A stretch of 42,392 bases of DNA from Acidobacteriaceae bacterium (GCA_030039035.1 JASHQQ010000404.1:1-42392); one strand, 5' to 3'; shown: positions 7,655-15,793, numbered from the stretch's first letter. Numbers and translations are program-made. Notes: a model not told the origin generated them from the sequence alone.

Positions 7655-7900
7655 TCAACGTTCTGGTTTGATCTTCTCAAACTCGCAGCTCATGATTCCG
7701 TTGATTCGCACCGTTTCCTTGTGAAGATGCCTGAGTGCCCCAGCCTGGCTGACCCAGGGCTTTTCATCGCCATGGGACGCGCCGGCCAGTTTCTCTTCGA
7801 CAGCTTTGGTCACAAAAGCGCGCAGGGCGATGCCGCGCTGCGCGGCGAACGACTTGGCTCGGCGAAAGATGGAGTCGGGGATTTCCAGCGTGGTCTTCAC
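7655..7900 (-). CDS. Orphan ribbon-helix-helix antitoxin-like protein
   Basis: The 81-residue product begins MKTTLEIPDSIFRRAKSFAA, the typical strand plus helix of VapB/CopG-type antitoxins that bind operator DNA as dimers, followed by a helix (FVTKAVEEKLAG) and a toxin-binding type tail. No toxin gene follows: the next gene downstream is on the opposite strand 18 bases away, and upstream lies a VWFA gene. It is therefore either an orphan antitoxin or a free regulator. Confidence 0.75.
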   Translation of the reverse strand: MKTTLEIPDSIFRRAKSFAAQRGIALRAFVTKAVEEKLAGASHGDEKPWVSQAGALRHLHKETVRINGIMSCEFEKIKPER

Positions 7901-7971
7901 CGGTCAGCGTCCCGTGGCTATGGGAACGGGGTCAACCGCCCCGGCTGATTTCTGTCTCTTTCGCCGCTGCC

Positions 7972-9108
7972 TCAGCGATCGCCGGCTGAAGCTGTTTCCG
8001 CATCCACCCAATAGCCGTGGCGCGCGCTCACGCGCAGATCGGGATGGTCTTTCAGTCGCAGTTCGATCGAATGGAATCCCGCATGGGGTGACTGCGGCTG
8101 AAAGCTCAGGCCGTATCGATTCGGCATGTGATTGGAGATGGCGACCAGAACGCGCACCAGGCTGCGGCTGTTTTCGAATCCGAAGTACTCGCCGCCGGTG
8201 AGCCGCGCCACCGTCTCCGGCACATTGCGCTGCAGACTCTCGGCGGCCGCGATGGCCGCAAGCTTGGCAAGCCGCAGCGGAGGCGCCAGCAGGCCCAGGC
8301 AGTCGACGTCCTGCATGGCGCGATTGTCTGAGACCTCGTGGGCATCGGCATCGGGATCTCTGGCGAAGCAACCGTGGACCGGACCGGGAACGTCGTCATA
8401 AACCATGCGCCGGGCCTCGTGCGCGGTATGGGATTTGAGCGAAGAGAACGCAACCGAATAAATGGCGGTGTTGGTGTCTCCGATGGCGCGAAGAGCTTCG
8501 CCGATCTTCGTCTGGCTGCCCTGGTCGAGCGTCTCCGAAACAAGAAGGATGGTGCGGCGATAGGCAGGCATGGACCGGAGCTGATCCACTGCGAACGCGA
8601 GCGCGTCGAGACTCGCTGCTCCGCGGTCACCCCGGGTCAGGCCCCCGATCGCCGCACCCGCGGCATCCATGTCGGACGTAAAGTCCAGCACGAGGTGAGG
8701 CGCGCTGTCGAAAGCCACGACCGCAACCTGATGGGGAACTCCCCCCACGATGGCTGCAAGCAAGGGGCTCAGATCGCGATACTCATCCAGCTTGCGCGCG
8801 CCGGCGCCTCCGGTTTCGACAGCCACTACCAGCGCCACCGGCTCGCCGCCGATGTTTTCATCGAGGGTGAGCTTTTGCTCGATGCCGTCGTCGGTAGCGC
8901 GAAAGTCATCGGCCTTGAGCGTGTAGACGAGCTTGCCTGCGCCGTCGCGAACCAGCGCCGGCACAAGAACCACCGTGGATTGCGAACGCAAGGCGGGCGG
9001 CGCGGGAGCCTGTTCCGCGGAGCCTTGCGGCGGGGCGCCGGGACCGGGGGGAAGCTGCGCGATGGCGGCCGAACAGGCAAGCAGCGCGAAGGCGAGGACT
9101 CGCTTCAT
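7972..9108 (-). CDS. Secreted VWFA-related protein, second copy
   Basis: The 378-residue product has a signal peptide (MKRVLAFALLACSAAIAQ), a Pro/Ala linker and a VWFA-like domain. The family opening reads STVVLVPALVRDGAGKLVYTLKADDFRATDDG. The MIDAS loop is AVETGGAG instead of DxSxS, so it is again altered with Asp to Glu, as in the copy at 1604-2830. A cysteine pair lies in an insertion (PVHGCFARDPD and MQDVDCLG). The start at 9108 is fixed by AGGAGC six bases upstream. The two copies are only distantly alike, so they are not a recent duplication. Function unknown. Confidence 0.85.
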   Translation of the reverse strand: MKRVLAFALLACSAAIAQLPPGPGAPPQGSAEQAPAPPALRSQSTVVLVPALVRDGAGKLVYTLKADDFRATDDGIEQKLTLDENIGGEPVALVVAVETGGAGARKLDEYRDLSPLLAAIVGGVPHQVAVVAFDSAPHLVLDFTSDMDAAGAAIGGLTRGDRGAASLDALAFAVDQLRSMPAYRRTILLVSETLDQGSQTKIGEALRAIGDTNTAIYSVAFSSLKSHTAHEARRMVYDDVPGPVHGCFARDPDADAHEVSDNRAMQDVDCLGLLAPPLRLAKLAAIAAAESLQRNVPETVARLTGGEYFGFENSRSLVRVLVAISNHMPNRYGLSFQPQSPHAGFHSIELRLKDHPDLRVSARHGYWVDAETASAGDR

Positions 9109-9163
9109 CGGCAAGCTCCTGTCCGGATCAGTGTAGCCGGAGTTGGCACGCGGTTTCTTCGAT

Positions 9164-9196
9164 CCCACCCTTCCCGCATAAAACGCGGGAAGGATG
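9164..9196. repeat. CCCACCCTTCCCGC palindrome, copy 1
   Basis: CCCACCCTTCCCGC (9164-9177) faces GCGGGAAGGATG (9185-9196) across a seven-base loop. It lies between the divergent VWFA and propeller genes. Three related copies lie at 15384, 15759 and 16478. Confidence 0.65.
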
Positions 9197-9244
9197 CGGC
9201 GCCCACGATAGCGGAATGCGAAGCCCGGACCGAGTCAACTCTAG

Positions 9245-9250
9245 TAGACT
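9245..9250 (+). promoter_or_regulatory. -10-like TAGACT, leaderless arrangement
   Basis: TAGACT ends ten bases before the ATG at 9261, and no Shine-Dalgarno lies between. If this is the -10 box, transcription would begin about at the start codon. Confidence 0.35.
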
Positions 9251-9260
9251 CAACGGCAGC

Positions 9261-11585
9261 ATGTTTGTTTCGATCCGTTCGAAGCGCCGCTTCCCTTCCC
9301 TGAAGAATCTGCTCGCGCTCGCGATGGCGTTTGCGGCCGTTGCCGGCCTTCCCTCGTGCCTCGCCCAGGAGACGAAGCTCTGGACGCAGTCGCGCCTGGA
9401 AGAGTTCGAAAAGGGCACGCCGCAGGGTGTGACGCTCACCAGCGACGGCTATCTGCGCCAGGGGCCGTCGCTGAAGGAGATCCTCACCACGCCGTCGACG
9501 TTTGTATGGTCGATCGCCGTGGATGCGAACGGCACGGCCTATCTGGGGACAGGCTCGCCGGGAGCGGTTCTCCGCGTGGGAAAAGACGGCAAGCCATTCA
9601 CGCTCTTCGAAACGAAGGACCTGAGCGTGCAGGCGGTGAAGCTGGGACCGGATGGCGCGCTCTACGCGGCGACCGTGCCCAGCGGCAAGGTGTACAGGCT
9701 GAGGACGGACACAGCGACGAAGCAGGATGAGTCGAGCGCCACAGTGGTCTTCGACGCGAGCGAGGCTGGCAATGGTGCGCCGGGCGCCGCCGGTGAAAAG
9801 ACTGCCGAAAGCAAACCGGACGACGCCAGGCCGGGCGCGACTTCGCACTATGTCTGGGATATGGTTTTCGACGGCACCGGTCGGCTGTACATCGCCACCG
9901 GAGGGCCGGGTGCGGTGTATCGCGTCGATCCCGCGAGGTCCGGCGCGGCGCCCGAGGAGTTCTTCAGGAGCGACGAAGCGCATATTCGTTCGCTGGCGTG
10001 GGATGCGAAAGGCAACCTGATTGCCGGCACGGATGGCACGGGCCTGGTCTACCGCATCGGCCCGCAGGGCAAGGGGTATGTGCTGTTCGAATCCCCGCGA
10101 CGCGAAGTGACCGCCGTTGCCGTGGGTGCGAACGGGACCATTTACGCCGCGGCCGTCGGCGACAAGGGGCACAATCCGCTGCCGCCGCTGCCCGTGCAGG
10201 GAGCGGGTGCGGTGACCATCACCGTAGTGCAGCCGGGTTCTCTGCAGGCAGCCAACCAGAGCACTTCCATTCCCGAAGGATCGGAGATCTACGCGCTGAA
10301 GGAGGGAGAAGCGCCGCGCAAGATCTGGGCCGGCAAGGACGAGATTGTGTACGCTCTTTCCACGCAAGGCGATGGCGTGCTGGCGCTCACCGGCAATCGC
10401 GGGCGAATTTTCAGGATCGGCGACGATACGAGCTTCGCCGACGTGGCGCATCTGGACGCGCAGCAGGGTTTGTGCATGACGAGCGCGCCAAACGCCGGCG
10501 CGGGCAGCGACGTCTACATCGGCGCCGGCAACACGGGCAAACTGGTGCTGCTGGGTGCGGCGGAAACGCACGAATACGCGAGCGACGTGCTCGATGCCGG
10601 CGCCATGGCGCGTTTCGGGCGAATCGAAGTCGAGCCGGGATCGTCGGGATATGAGCTGATGACCCGCACCGGCAACATCGAGCAGCCGGTGCGGGGCTGG
10701 AGCGACTGGGAGCCGGTGAAGGATGGCTCGGTGGCTTCGCCGGCGGGACGCTTCCTGCAATGGAAGGCCGTTCTTCACGCCGGAGGCATGCTGGGCGGCG
10801 TGGGGGTGAATTATCTGCCCGTCAATTCGGCGCCGGTGGTGGACGATCTCGTGGTCGTCCCCGGCGCGCGGCTCAATCCGCAGGCGCAGGCGGTGAGCCA
10901 GGCGCCGACGGTCAATATTGCCTTCCCCTCGTCGAGCCAGGGCGCCTCCGTCACGTTCGATACGGGTTCTTCCAGCCAGCCGCTCGCGGCGGTGAAGGAC
11001 CGCACCGCCGTCACCGTGCGCTGGGCCGCGCACGACGACGACGGCGACGACCTGATCTACTCCCTTTATCTGCGCGGCGACGGCGAAACCGTGTGGCGGC
11101 CGCTGAAGGACCAGATCACCGACAAGGCGTACTCCTTCGACGCCACGCTGATTCCCGACGGCGGCTATCAGATCAAGGTCGTCGCCTCCGACGCGCCCTC
11201 GCATACGCCCGGAGAAGCGCTCACTGGAGACAAGATCAGCGATCGCTTCGAAGTCGACACCACGCCGCCGGTGGTCTCGAACCTGACAGCGACCGAAGAA
11301 CATGCCGCTTGCAGACAGCCTCCCTGCCGGCAAAAGTTTCGCGTCGCCTTCGACGCCGAGGATGCAACTTCGCCGGTGGCGCACGCGGAGTACTCATTCG
11401 ACGCCGGCCCGTGGCAGTTCGTCGATCCGGTAGGGCGAATCTCGGATGCGCGGCACGAGCACTACGAATTCGAGGCGACCGCCGCGCCCGAGGCAGGAAC
11501 CGGCGAGCACCTGATTACCGTGCGCGCCTACGACCGGCATGACAACGTGGGCGTGGCCAAGACGGTGATTGGCGCGGCCAAATAG
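9261..11585 (+). CDS. Secreted beta-propeller protein with C-terminal Ig/Fn3-like domains
   Basis: The 774-residue product has a signal peptide (NLLALAMAFAAVAG then LPSCLAQ; the Cys hints at a lipoprotein but the box is not canonical). Repeated blades of the form VWSIAVDANGTAYLGTGSPGAV, KLGPDGALYAATVPSGKV, VFDGTGRLYIATGGPGAVYRV and AWDAKGNLIAGTDGTGLVYRI mark a propeller from about residue 55 to 420. Behind it come beta-sandwich regions with an acidic stretch HDDDGDDLIYSLYL and DTTPPVVSNLTA, typical of Ig-like or cadherin-like modules that may bind calcium. The next gene, a permease, starts two bases after this stop, so the two are probably co-transcribed and co-regulated. Binding partner unknown. 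Confidence 0.8.
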   Translation: MFVSIRSKRRFPSLKNLLALAMAFAAVAGLPSCLAQETKLWTQSRLEEFEKGTPQGVTLTSDGYLRQGPSLKEILTTPSTFVWSIAVDANGTAYLGTGSPGAVLRVGKDGKPFTLFETKDLSVQAVKLGPDGALYAATVPSGKVYRLRTDTATKQDESSATVVFDASEAGNGAPGAAGEKTAESKPDDARPGATSHYVWDMVFDGTGRLYIATGGPGAVYRVDPARSGAAPEEFFRSDEAHIRSLAWDAKGNLIAGTDGTGLVYRIGPQGKGYVLFESPRREVTAVAVGANGTIYAAAVGDKGHNPLPPLPVQGAGAVTITVVQPGSLQAANQSTSIPEGSEIYALKEGEAPRKIWAGKDEIVYALSTQGDGVLALTGNRGRIFRIGDDTSFADVAHLDAQQGLCMTSAPNAGAGSDVYIGAGNTGKLVLLGAAETHEYASDVLDAGAMARFGRIEVEPGSSGYELMTRTGNIEQPVRGWSDWEPVKDGSVASPAGRFLQWKAVLHAGGMLGGVGVNYLPVNSAPVVDDLVVVPGARLNPQAQAVSQAPTVNIAFPSSSQGASVTFDTGSSSQPLAAVKDRTAVTVRWAAHDDDGDDLIYSLYLRGDGETVWRPLKDQITDKAYSFDATLIPDGGYQIKVVASDAPSHTPGEALTGDKISDRFEVDTTPPVVSNLTATEEHAACRQPPCRQKFRVAFDAEDATSPVAHAEYSFDAGPWQFVDPVGRISDARHEHYEFEATAAPEAGTGEHLITVRAYDRHDNVGVAKTVIGAAK

Positions 11586-11587
11586 CA

Positions 11588-12838
11588 ATGCGATTCGAGC
11601 TCTTTCTCGCGGCGCGTTACCTGAAAGCCAAACGGCGGCAGGCCGTGGTGGGCGTGGTGACGGCGATCTCCATCACCGGCGTGGCCGCGGGCGTGGCCGC
11701 GTTGATCATCGCTCTGGCCATCACCAACGGCATGCGGCGCGATCTGCAGGATCGCCTGATCGGCTCCACGGCGCACGTGCAGTTGATGCAGGTCGACCAG
11801 AAAGGCATTCGCAACTGGCGGCCGATGATCGAACGGTTACGGCATGTTCCGCATGTTACGGGAATCGCCGGCGAGCTCGACGAGCAGGTGCTGGTGGCGC
11901 GCGGCGCGCGCGACGGCGGGGCGCTGATCGAAGGGGTCTTGCCCGATGAAGAAAAGACCGTAAGCGACCTGCTGTCGTCGGCTTCTCCGGCGGCCGTTCA
12001 GGCGATCGAGCCGCAGCCGGCGGGGACTTCCGCTGCGGGCGGCGTCATTGCGCCGATCGTTCTCGGCCGGGATCTGGCGGAAACCATTGGCGCATCAGTC
12101 GGCGATTCGGTGCTCGTGGTCAGTCCGCAGGGCGAGCTTACGCCCTTCGGCATGGTCCCCAAGTACGTTCGTTTTCGCCTCGCGGGGGTCCTGCACACAG
12201 GCTTTTATCAATATGACTCGGCATGGGGCTACATCCGCCTGGCCGACGCGCAGAAGCTCTTCGACGAACCGGACCTGCTTTCGGTGATCAGCTTCAAGGT
12301 CGACAATCTGAACCGCGCGCCCCAGATCGCGCAATCGATCGAGCAGGCCGCCGGCAAGGGATTCATGACGACGAACTGGACCGAGCAGAACCGCGAGCTG
12401 TTTCGCGCGTTGAGGGAAGAACAGGTGGTTACGTTCATCGTCATCGCGCTGATCGTGATCGTGGCCGCGCTGAACATCCTGATCGCGCTGACCATGATGG
12501 TGATGGAGAAGACGCGCGACATCGCCGTGATGATGAGCTTCGGCGTGGCTCCGGGACAGGTGCGGCGCGCCTTCATGCTGGAAGGATTGCTCATCGGTGT
12601 CGTCGGGACAGCCGTAGGCCTCGTGCTGGGTTACGTTGCCTCGTGGGCCGGCGGGCACTATCACTTCATCCATCTTTCTCCCGATGTCTACTCGATCGAT
12701 ACGCTGCCCTTCGCGGCGCGCCCGCTGGATGGAGTCATCGTGTCGGCTGTGTCGATCGGCATCTCGCTGCTGGCGACGATCTATCCTTCGTCCGCCGCGG
12801 CGCGGGTGCTGCCGGCCGAAGCGCTGCGGTATGAGTAG
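11588..12838 (+). CDS. LolC/E-type ABC permease (lipoprotein release)
   Basis: The 416-residue product has the LolC/LolE plan: N-terminal ARYLKAKRRQ and a first TM helix (about 20-45), a periplasmic MacB-like domain (about 46-280), and three C-terminal TM helices in an FtsX domain (about 281-305, 330-355, 380-402) with the motif MEKTRDIAVMMSFG. LolCDE extracts outer-membrane lipoproteins from the inner membrane. The ATPase (LolD) is not adjacent: upstream is the propeller two bases away, downstream an AlkD-type gene. The ATPase must be encoded elsewhere if this permease works in the usual way. Confidence 0.87.
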   Translation: MRFELFLAARYLKAKRRQAVVGVVTAISITGVAAGVAALIIALAITNGMRRDLQDRLIGSTAHVQLMQVDQKGIRNWRPMIERLRHVPHVTGIAGELDEQVLVARGARDGGALIEGVLPDEEKTVSDLLSSASPAAVQAIEPQPAGTSAAGGVIAPIVLGRDLAETIGASVGDSVLVVSPQGELTPFGMVPKYVRFRLAGVLHTGFYQYDSAWGYIRLADAQKLFDEPDLLSVISFKVDNLNRAPQIAQSIEQAAGKGFMTTNWTEQNRELFRALREEQVVTFIVIALIVIVAALNILIALTMMVMEKTRDIAVMMSFGVAPGQVRRAFMLEGLLIGVVGTAVGLVLGYVASWAGGHYHFIHLSPDVYSIDTLPFAARPLDGVIVSAVSIGISLLATIYPSSAAARVLPAEALRYE

Positions 12839-12892
12839 GGATCAGGGGCAGTGTTCGCATGAAGACTGCTTCGTTGCGATGCGTCGATCCCG

Positions 12893-12898
12893 TAGAAT
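12893..12898 (+). promoter_or_regulatory. -10-like TAGAAT, leaderless arrangement
   Basis: TAGAAT ends nine bases before the GTG at 12908, with no Shine-Dalgarno between, which fits a leaderless transcript. Confidence 0.35.
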
Positions 12899-12907
12899 GC
12901 TGGCACC

Positions 12908-13660
12908 GTGACAGTGGAAGAGATTCTGGACCGGCTGCGCAAGGCCGGCAGCGCGGCAAATGTGGCGGGGATGGCGCGCTTCGGGATCCGTCCCGCGCTG
13001 GCCTATGGCGTGGATACGCCCGCGCTGCGAGCGTTGGCCCGCGAGATTCGGCGAAACCAGGCAGCCGCGGAGGCGCTCTGGGCCTGCGGCATTCACGACG
13101 CCCGCATTCTGGCCACTCTGGTCGCCGATCCGGATCGGCTCACCGAATCGCTGGTGGAAGCGTGGGCGAGGGACTTCGATTCGTGGTCCGTCTGCGATTC
13201 CGCCTGCGTGCACCTGCTGTGGAAGACGCCCTTTGCGTGGCGGAAGGTTCGCGCGTGGGCGCATGCGGAGCCGGAGTACACGCGTCGCGCGGCGTTTGCT
13301 TTGCTGGCAGCTCTTGCCGTTCATGACAAGACGGCGCCCGACAGCCGGTTTCGCGCGGCATTCCGGCTCATCCGTAAAGCTGCGAGCGACGAACGCAACT
13401 TCGTGAAGAAAGCCGTCAACTGGGCGCTGCGGCAGATCGGCAAGCGCAACGGGGCGCTCCGCGAAGACGCCATGAAATTGGCCGAGGAGCTCCGCGCGTC
13501 GAAGTCGAGGTCGGCACGATGGATCGGCTCCGACGCGCTGCGCGAGCTGCGCCGCCGCGCGGCTTCCCCGATCCGGAATCGCGGCACCGCCGCTGCGTCG
13601 CTCGCCGTGCGCGATTCGCGGTCGAAGCGCCGCAAGCCCGCGCCACGCTCCCGCGGATGA
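12908..13660 (+). CDS. alkD: AlkD-family DNA alkylation repair protein
   Basis: The 250-residue product is built of HEAT-like helical repeats and removes positively charged alkyl adducts (such as N3-methyladenine and N7-methylguanine) from DNA without base flipping. Family marks are the N-terminal MARFGIRPALAYGV, the segment ARDFDSWSVCDSACVHLL with the conserved Trp and Asp, and DERNFVKKAVNWALRQIGKRN near residue 165-185. The last 40 residues are a basic, disordered tail (RSKRRKPAPRSRG). The start is GTG. It converges with the VOC gene, 17 bases between stops. Confidence 0.9.
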   Translation: MTVEEILDRLRKAGSAANVAGMARFGIRPALAYGVDTPALRALAREIRRNQAAAEALWACGIHDARILATLVADPDRLTESLVEAWARDFDSWSVCDSACVHLLWKTPFAWRKVRAWAHAEPEYTRRAAFALLAALAVHDKTAPDSRFRAAFRLIRKAASDERNFVKKAVNWALRQIGKRNGALREDAMKLAEELRASKSRSARWIGSDALRELRRRAASPIRNRGTAAASLAVRDSRSKRRKPAPRSRG

Positions 13661-13677
13661 GCATCGTGCGCGATCGT

Positions 13678-14097
13678 CTACCGCGGCGTTTGCGGTCCCT
13701 GGGCAAGAACCATCCACGAGGTCCCGAACCGGTCGCGGAACTGCGCGAAGCGAGGGGCGAAGAAGGTTTCGGCCATGGGCATGTAGATCTCGCCGCCTTC
13801 GCTCAGCAGCTTGTAGGTCCGCTCCGCTTCTTCGATGGTCGGCAACGTGAGCGAAAGATAGACGCTGCGCATGGGCTGAAAGCGCTCGGGCGGAACGTCG
13901 GAGGCGAGGACCTCCACGCCGCCAAGTTCGAGGCGCGCATGGAGGATCGCGTCTTTCCATTCGGGCGGGGCGTTGCCGGGACCCGGCGCCTGGCCATGCG
14001 TCATCATCAGGGTGATCTTGCCGCCGAGGTGCTTCTCGTAGAATTCGAAGGCCTGCTTGCAGTTTCCGCCGAAGTTCAGGTAGGTATGCAGTATCAT
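13678..14097 (-). CDS. VOC-family protein (PhnB/glyoxalase-like)
   Basis: The 139-residue product is one vicinal-oxygen-chelate domain of the PhnB-like group: it opens MILHTYLNFGGNCKQAFEFYEKHLGGKI and has the central segment WKDAILHARLELGGVEVLASD and the closing FAPRFAQFRDRFGTSWMVLAQG. Proteins of this group use the betaalphabetabetabeta fold for small-molecule binding or metal-dependent chemistry; the substrate here is unknown. AGGGG lies a little before the ATG at 14097. The gene is monocistronic. Confidence 0.87.
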   Translation of the reverse strand: MILHTYLNFGGNCKQAFEFYEKHLGGKITLMMTHGQAPGPGNAPPEWKDAILHARLELGGVEVLASDVPPERFQPMRSVYLSLTLPTIEEAERTYKLLSEGGEIYMPMAETFFAPRFAQFRDRFGTSWMVLAQGPQTPR

Positions 14098-14303
14098 CGG
14101 TTTCGTTTCCCCTGGTCAGAGACGGGTCGCCGGACCGCGACCGAAGTCCCATTTTACGGCGACGGCACAACGCGTTGGCGACGCGGGTCGCGAGCATCGG
14201 GGCGCCTCCGGAACGGATCGGCGGATAGGGCGGACTCGCCACGTCGGCCGGGTCTGCGGCACAATGGCCTGAGCGCAGGACAACATGGAATGAGGAGCAA
14301 CGA

Positions 14304-14576
14304 ATGCCCAAGTACGTGATCGAGCGGGAGATTCCGGGAGCAGGAAAGCTCTCGCAGCAGGAGTTGAAGGCCATTTCGCAAAAGTCATGCGGAGTGTTGC
14401 GCGGGATGGGACCCGAGATCCAGTGGGTCGAGAGCTACGTGACTGACGACAAGGTCTACTGCGTGTACATTGCCCCTGACGAGGCCGCCGTGCGCCGCCA
14501 CGCAGAAGAGGGCGGATTTCCTGCCAATCGAATCTCCCAGGTGCGGACGACGATCGATCCGACAACGAGCGAATGA
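14304..14576 (+). CDS. DUF4242 (SCO4226-like) small protein
   Basis: The 90-residue product MPKYVIEREIPGAGKLSQQE through SCGVLRGMGPEIQWVESYV and YCVYIAPDEAAVRRHAEEGGFPANRIS is a full-length DUF4242 protein. One family member, SCO4226 of Streptomyces, is described as nickel-binding; whether this copy binds metal is inference. The ATG at 14304 has AGGAG six bases before it. It ends 55 bases before the VapB-type gene and is probably a separate unit. Confidence 0.9.
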   Translation: MPKYVIEREIPGAGKLSQQELKAISQKSCGVLRGMGPEIQWVESYVTDDKVYCVYIAPDEAAVRRHAEEGGFPANRISQVRTTIDPTTSE

Positions 14577-14602
14577 GGCTGGCAAGCTCCGGGCGATGGC
14601 GA

Positions 14603-14623
14603 TGTGACACATTTTGTGCCACA
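14603..14623. promoter_or_regulatory. Imperfect palindrome, vapBC operator candidate
   Basis: TGTGACACA (14603-14611), three bases TTT, then TGTGCCACA (14615-14623): nine-base arms with one mismatch. It ends eight bases before the antitoxin ATG. Autoregulated toxin-antitoxin operons usually carry such an operator for the antitoxin dimer. A -10-like CACAAT overlaps its right edge. Confidence 0.5.
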
Positions 14624-14631
14624 ATTGACTC

Positions 14632-14874
14632 ATGCCGAGCGTGAATCTGCGTGAATTGCGGAATACCCGCCAACTGAAGGCCTGGCTCAGGGCCGGGCAG
14701 ACCGTCGAGCTGCGCGAGCGCAATCGCGTGCTGGGGCGGATTGTGCCGGATCCAATGCAACTGAAACGTCCGGCCCAGTTGCCGGATTGGGAGGCAAGGA
14801 GGAAAAAGATCTTCGGAGACCGGATGATCCCGATCGTTGAAGACCTGATCGAAGAGAGGAACAGCCGCTATTGA
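14632..14874 (+). CDS. vapB: VapB/Phd-type antitoxin
   Basis: The 80-residue product MPSVNLRELRNTRQLKAWLR resembles the Phd/YefM start in which a strand plus helix bind DNA, followed by a middle segment (VELRERNRVLGRIVPDP, typical of antitoxins beside PIN toxins) and a C-terminal helix (IPIVEDLIEERNSRY) that would wrap the toxin. It overlaps the PIN gene by four bases (the TTG start covers the TGA stop), so the pair is translationally coupled. No Shine-Dalgarno is visible. Confidence 0.85.
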   Translation: MPSVNLRELRNTRQLKAWLRAGQTVELRERNRVLGRIVPDPMQLKRPAQLPDWEARRKKIFGDRMIPIVEDLIEERNSRY

Positions 14875-15299
14875 AGATCTGCGCGGACTCAAGCTTTATC
14901 GCTTCGAAATATGTTCCGGGCGTACATTCGGCCGAGGCGGATCGCCGAATGGCGGCTCTTCCGCTGGTTTGGATCACGGCGTTCATCCGTGCCGAGCTTG
15001 CCCACGCAGTCCACTATCAATGCTTCAGGGGCCGGATGACGGCAGCGGAAGCGGTCCTCGCCTGGCAAGGATTCGAGGAAGACTGCGTCGCCGGCATCTG
15101 GATTCCGGCGGATCTGCCCGGGAGAATCTGGGACACAACAGTCGATCTTGCCCGCCGATTCGGCCCAACTCTCGGAGTGCGGACCCTCGATTCCCTGCAT
15201 GTAGCCTGCGCGCTGGAACTCGGGGCTGAGCAATTCTGGACCTTCGACGAGCGCCAGGCGCGGCTGGCGCAGGCAGCGGGGTTCGATGCTGCCGGCTGA
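14871..15299 (+). CDS. vapC: VapC-type PIN-domain toxin
   Basis: The 142-residue product is a PIN ribonuclease: acidic residues D6 (CADSSF), E42 (RAELAH), D107 (TLDSLHVACA) and D126 (TFDER) form the Mg-binding centre that cuts RNA. The full set is intact, so the toxin should be active when free of its antitoxin. The start is TTG, overlapping the antitoxin stop. Typical VapC length is 130-145. Confidence 0.9.
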   Translation: MKICADSSFIASKYVPGVHSAEADRRMAALPLVWITAFIRAELAHAVHYQCFRGRMTAAEAVLAWQGFEEDCVAGIWIPADLPGRIWDTTVDLARRFGPTLGVRTLDSLHVACALELGAEQFWTFDERQARLAQAAGFDAAG

Positions 15300-15383
15300 C
15301 CAACAAGCCGCCGGGCTGCATGATCGACGGCTCTCCTGCCCGCTGATCCACAAGCCAGGCCCATGACAACATGAATTCGTTTA

Positions 15384-15425
15384 CCCCACCCTTGCGGCAA
15401 AAACAAAGGCGCCGCAAGGATGGGG
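15384..15425. repeat. CCCACCCTTCCCGC-type palindrome, copy 2
   Basis: CCCCACCCTTGCGGC (15384-15398) faces GCCGCAAGGATGGGG (15411-15425) across twelve bases, with one mismatch in 15 pairs. It lies downstream of the PIN toxin gene and is followed by CACCC. Confidence 0.7.
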
Positions 15426-15483
15426 CACCCAAACCGTAAAAATACAAACGGTCAGTTCCCTGGGAATCAACGGTGCATCGAGC

Positions 15484-15681
15484 TTATCGCGGCGTGATAA
15501 TGCCGCCGAGAGCGTGCCGCCGTGGCAGCACGATGCCGCGATGATCCACCTCCGGCCTGGCTTGAGGACTGGAATCCGGCAAGCTTGGCCGCTCGGCCAG
15601 CGCGCCGCCGCAGGCCGGACACCAGTCGGCTCTGGTTTCAGGCGCAAGAACCGCATGGCAGTGGGTGCAGATGCGCTCCAT
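15484..15681 (-). CDS. Zinc-ribbon mini-protein
   Basis: The 65-residue product has two CxxC knuckles, ICTHC near the N terminus (MERICTHCHAVLAPETRADW) and CPAC about 17 residues later, which together make a four-cysteine zinc ribbon. The rest is Pro/Arg-rich and ends HALGGIITPR. I use the ATG at 15681 because the conserved-looking ribbon begins there; the frame is open to 15774 but that part is less protein-like. No Shine-Dalgarno is seen. Ribbons of this kind bind nucleic acid or protein; no family is named. Confidence 0.5.
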   Translation of the reverse strand: MERICTHCHAVLAPETRADWCPACGGALAERPSLPDSSPQARPEVDHRGIVLPRRHALGGIITPR

Positions 15682-15758
15682 ATCACAAAGATAAACGCCG
15701 CTGGCGTGTCGGGGACTCACCCACTCGTCAGATGGCGACTCGCCCCGCGTTCGGCGAT

Positions 15759-15793
15759 CCCGTCCTTCCCGCAAAGAACGCGGGAAGGACGGG
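15759..15793. repeat. CCCACCCTTCCCGC-type palindrome, copy 3
   Basis: CCCGTCCTTCCCGC (15759-15772) and GCGGGAAGGACGGG (15780-15793) are perfect inverted 14-mers around a seven-base loop; CACCC follows, as in copy 2. This is the most regular copy. Confidence 0.75.

Noticed and set aside
9105-11384. Very long open frame (759 codons) on the minus strand across the propeller gene
   Set aside because: It is antisense to a strong family match, its translation has no recognisable fold, and long spurious frames are normal in DNA this GC-rich.
12842-14374. 510-codon minus-strand frame across AlkD, VOC and DUF4242 genes
   Set aside because: It crosses three well-supported genes in the wrong frame and has no family character.
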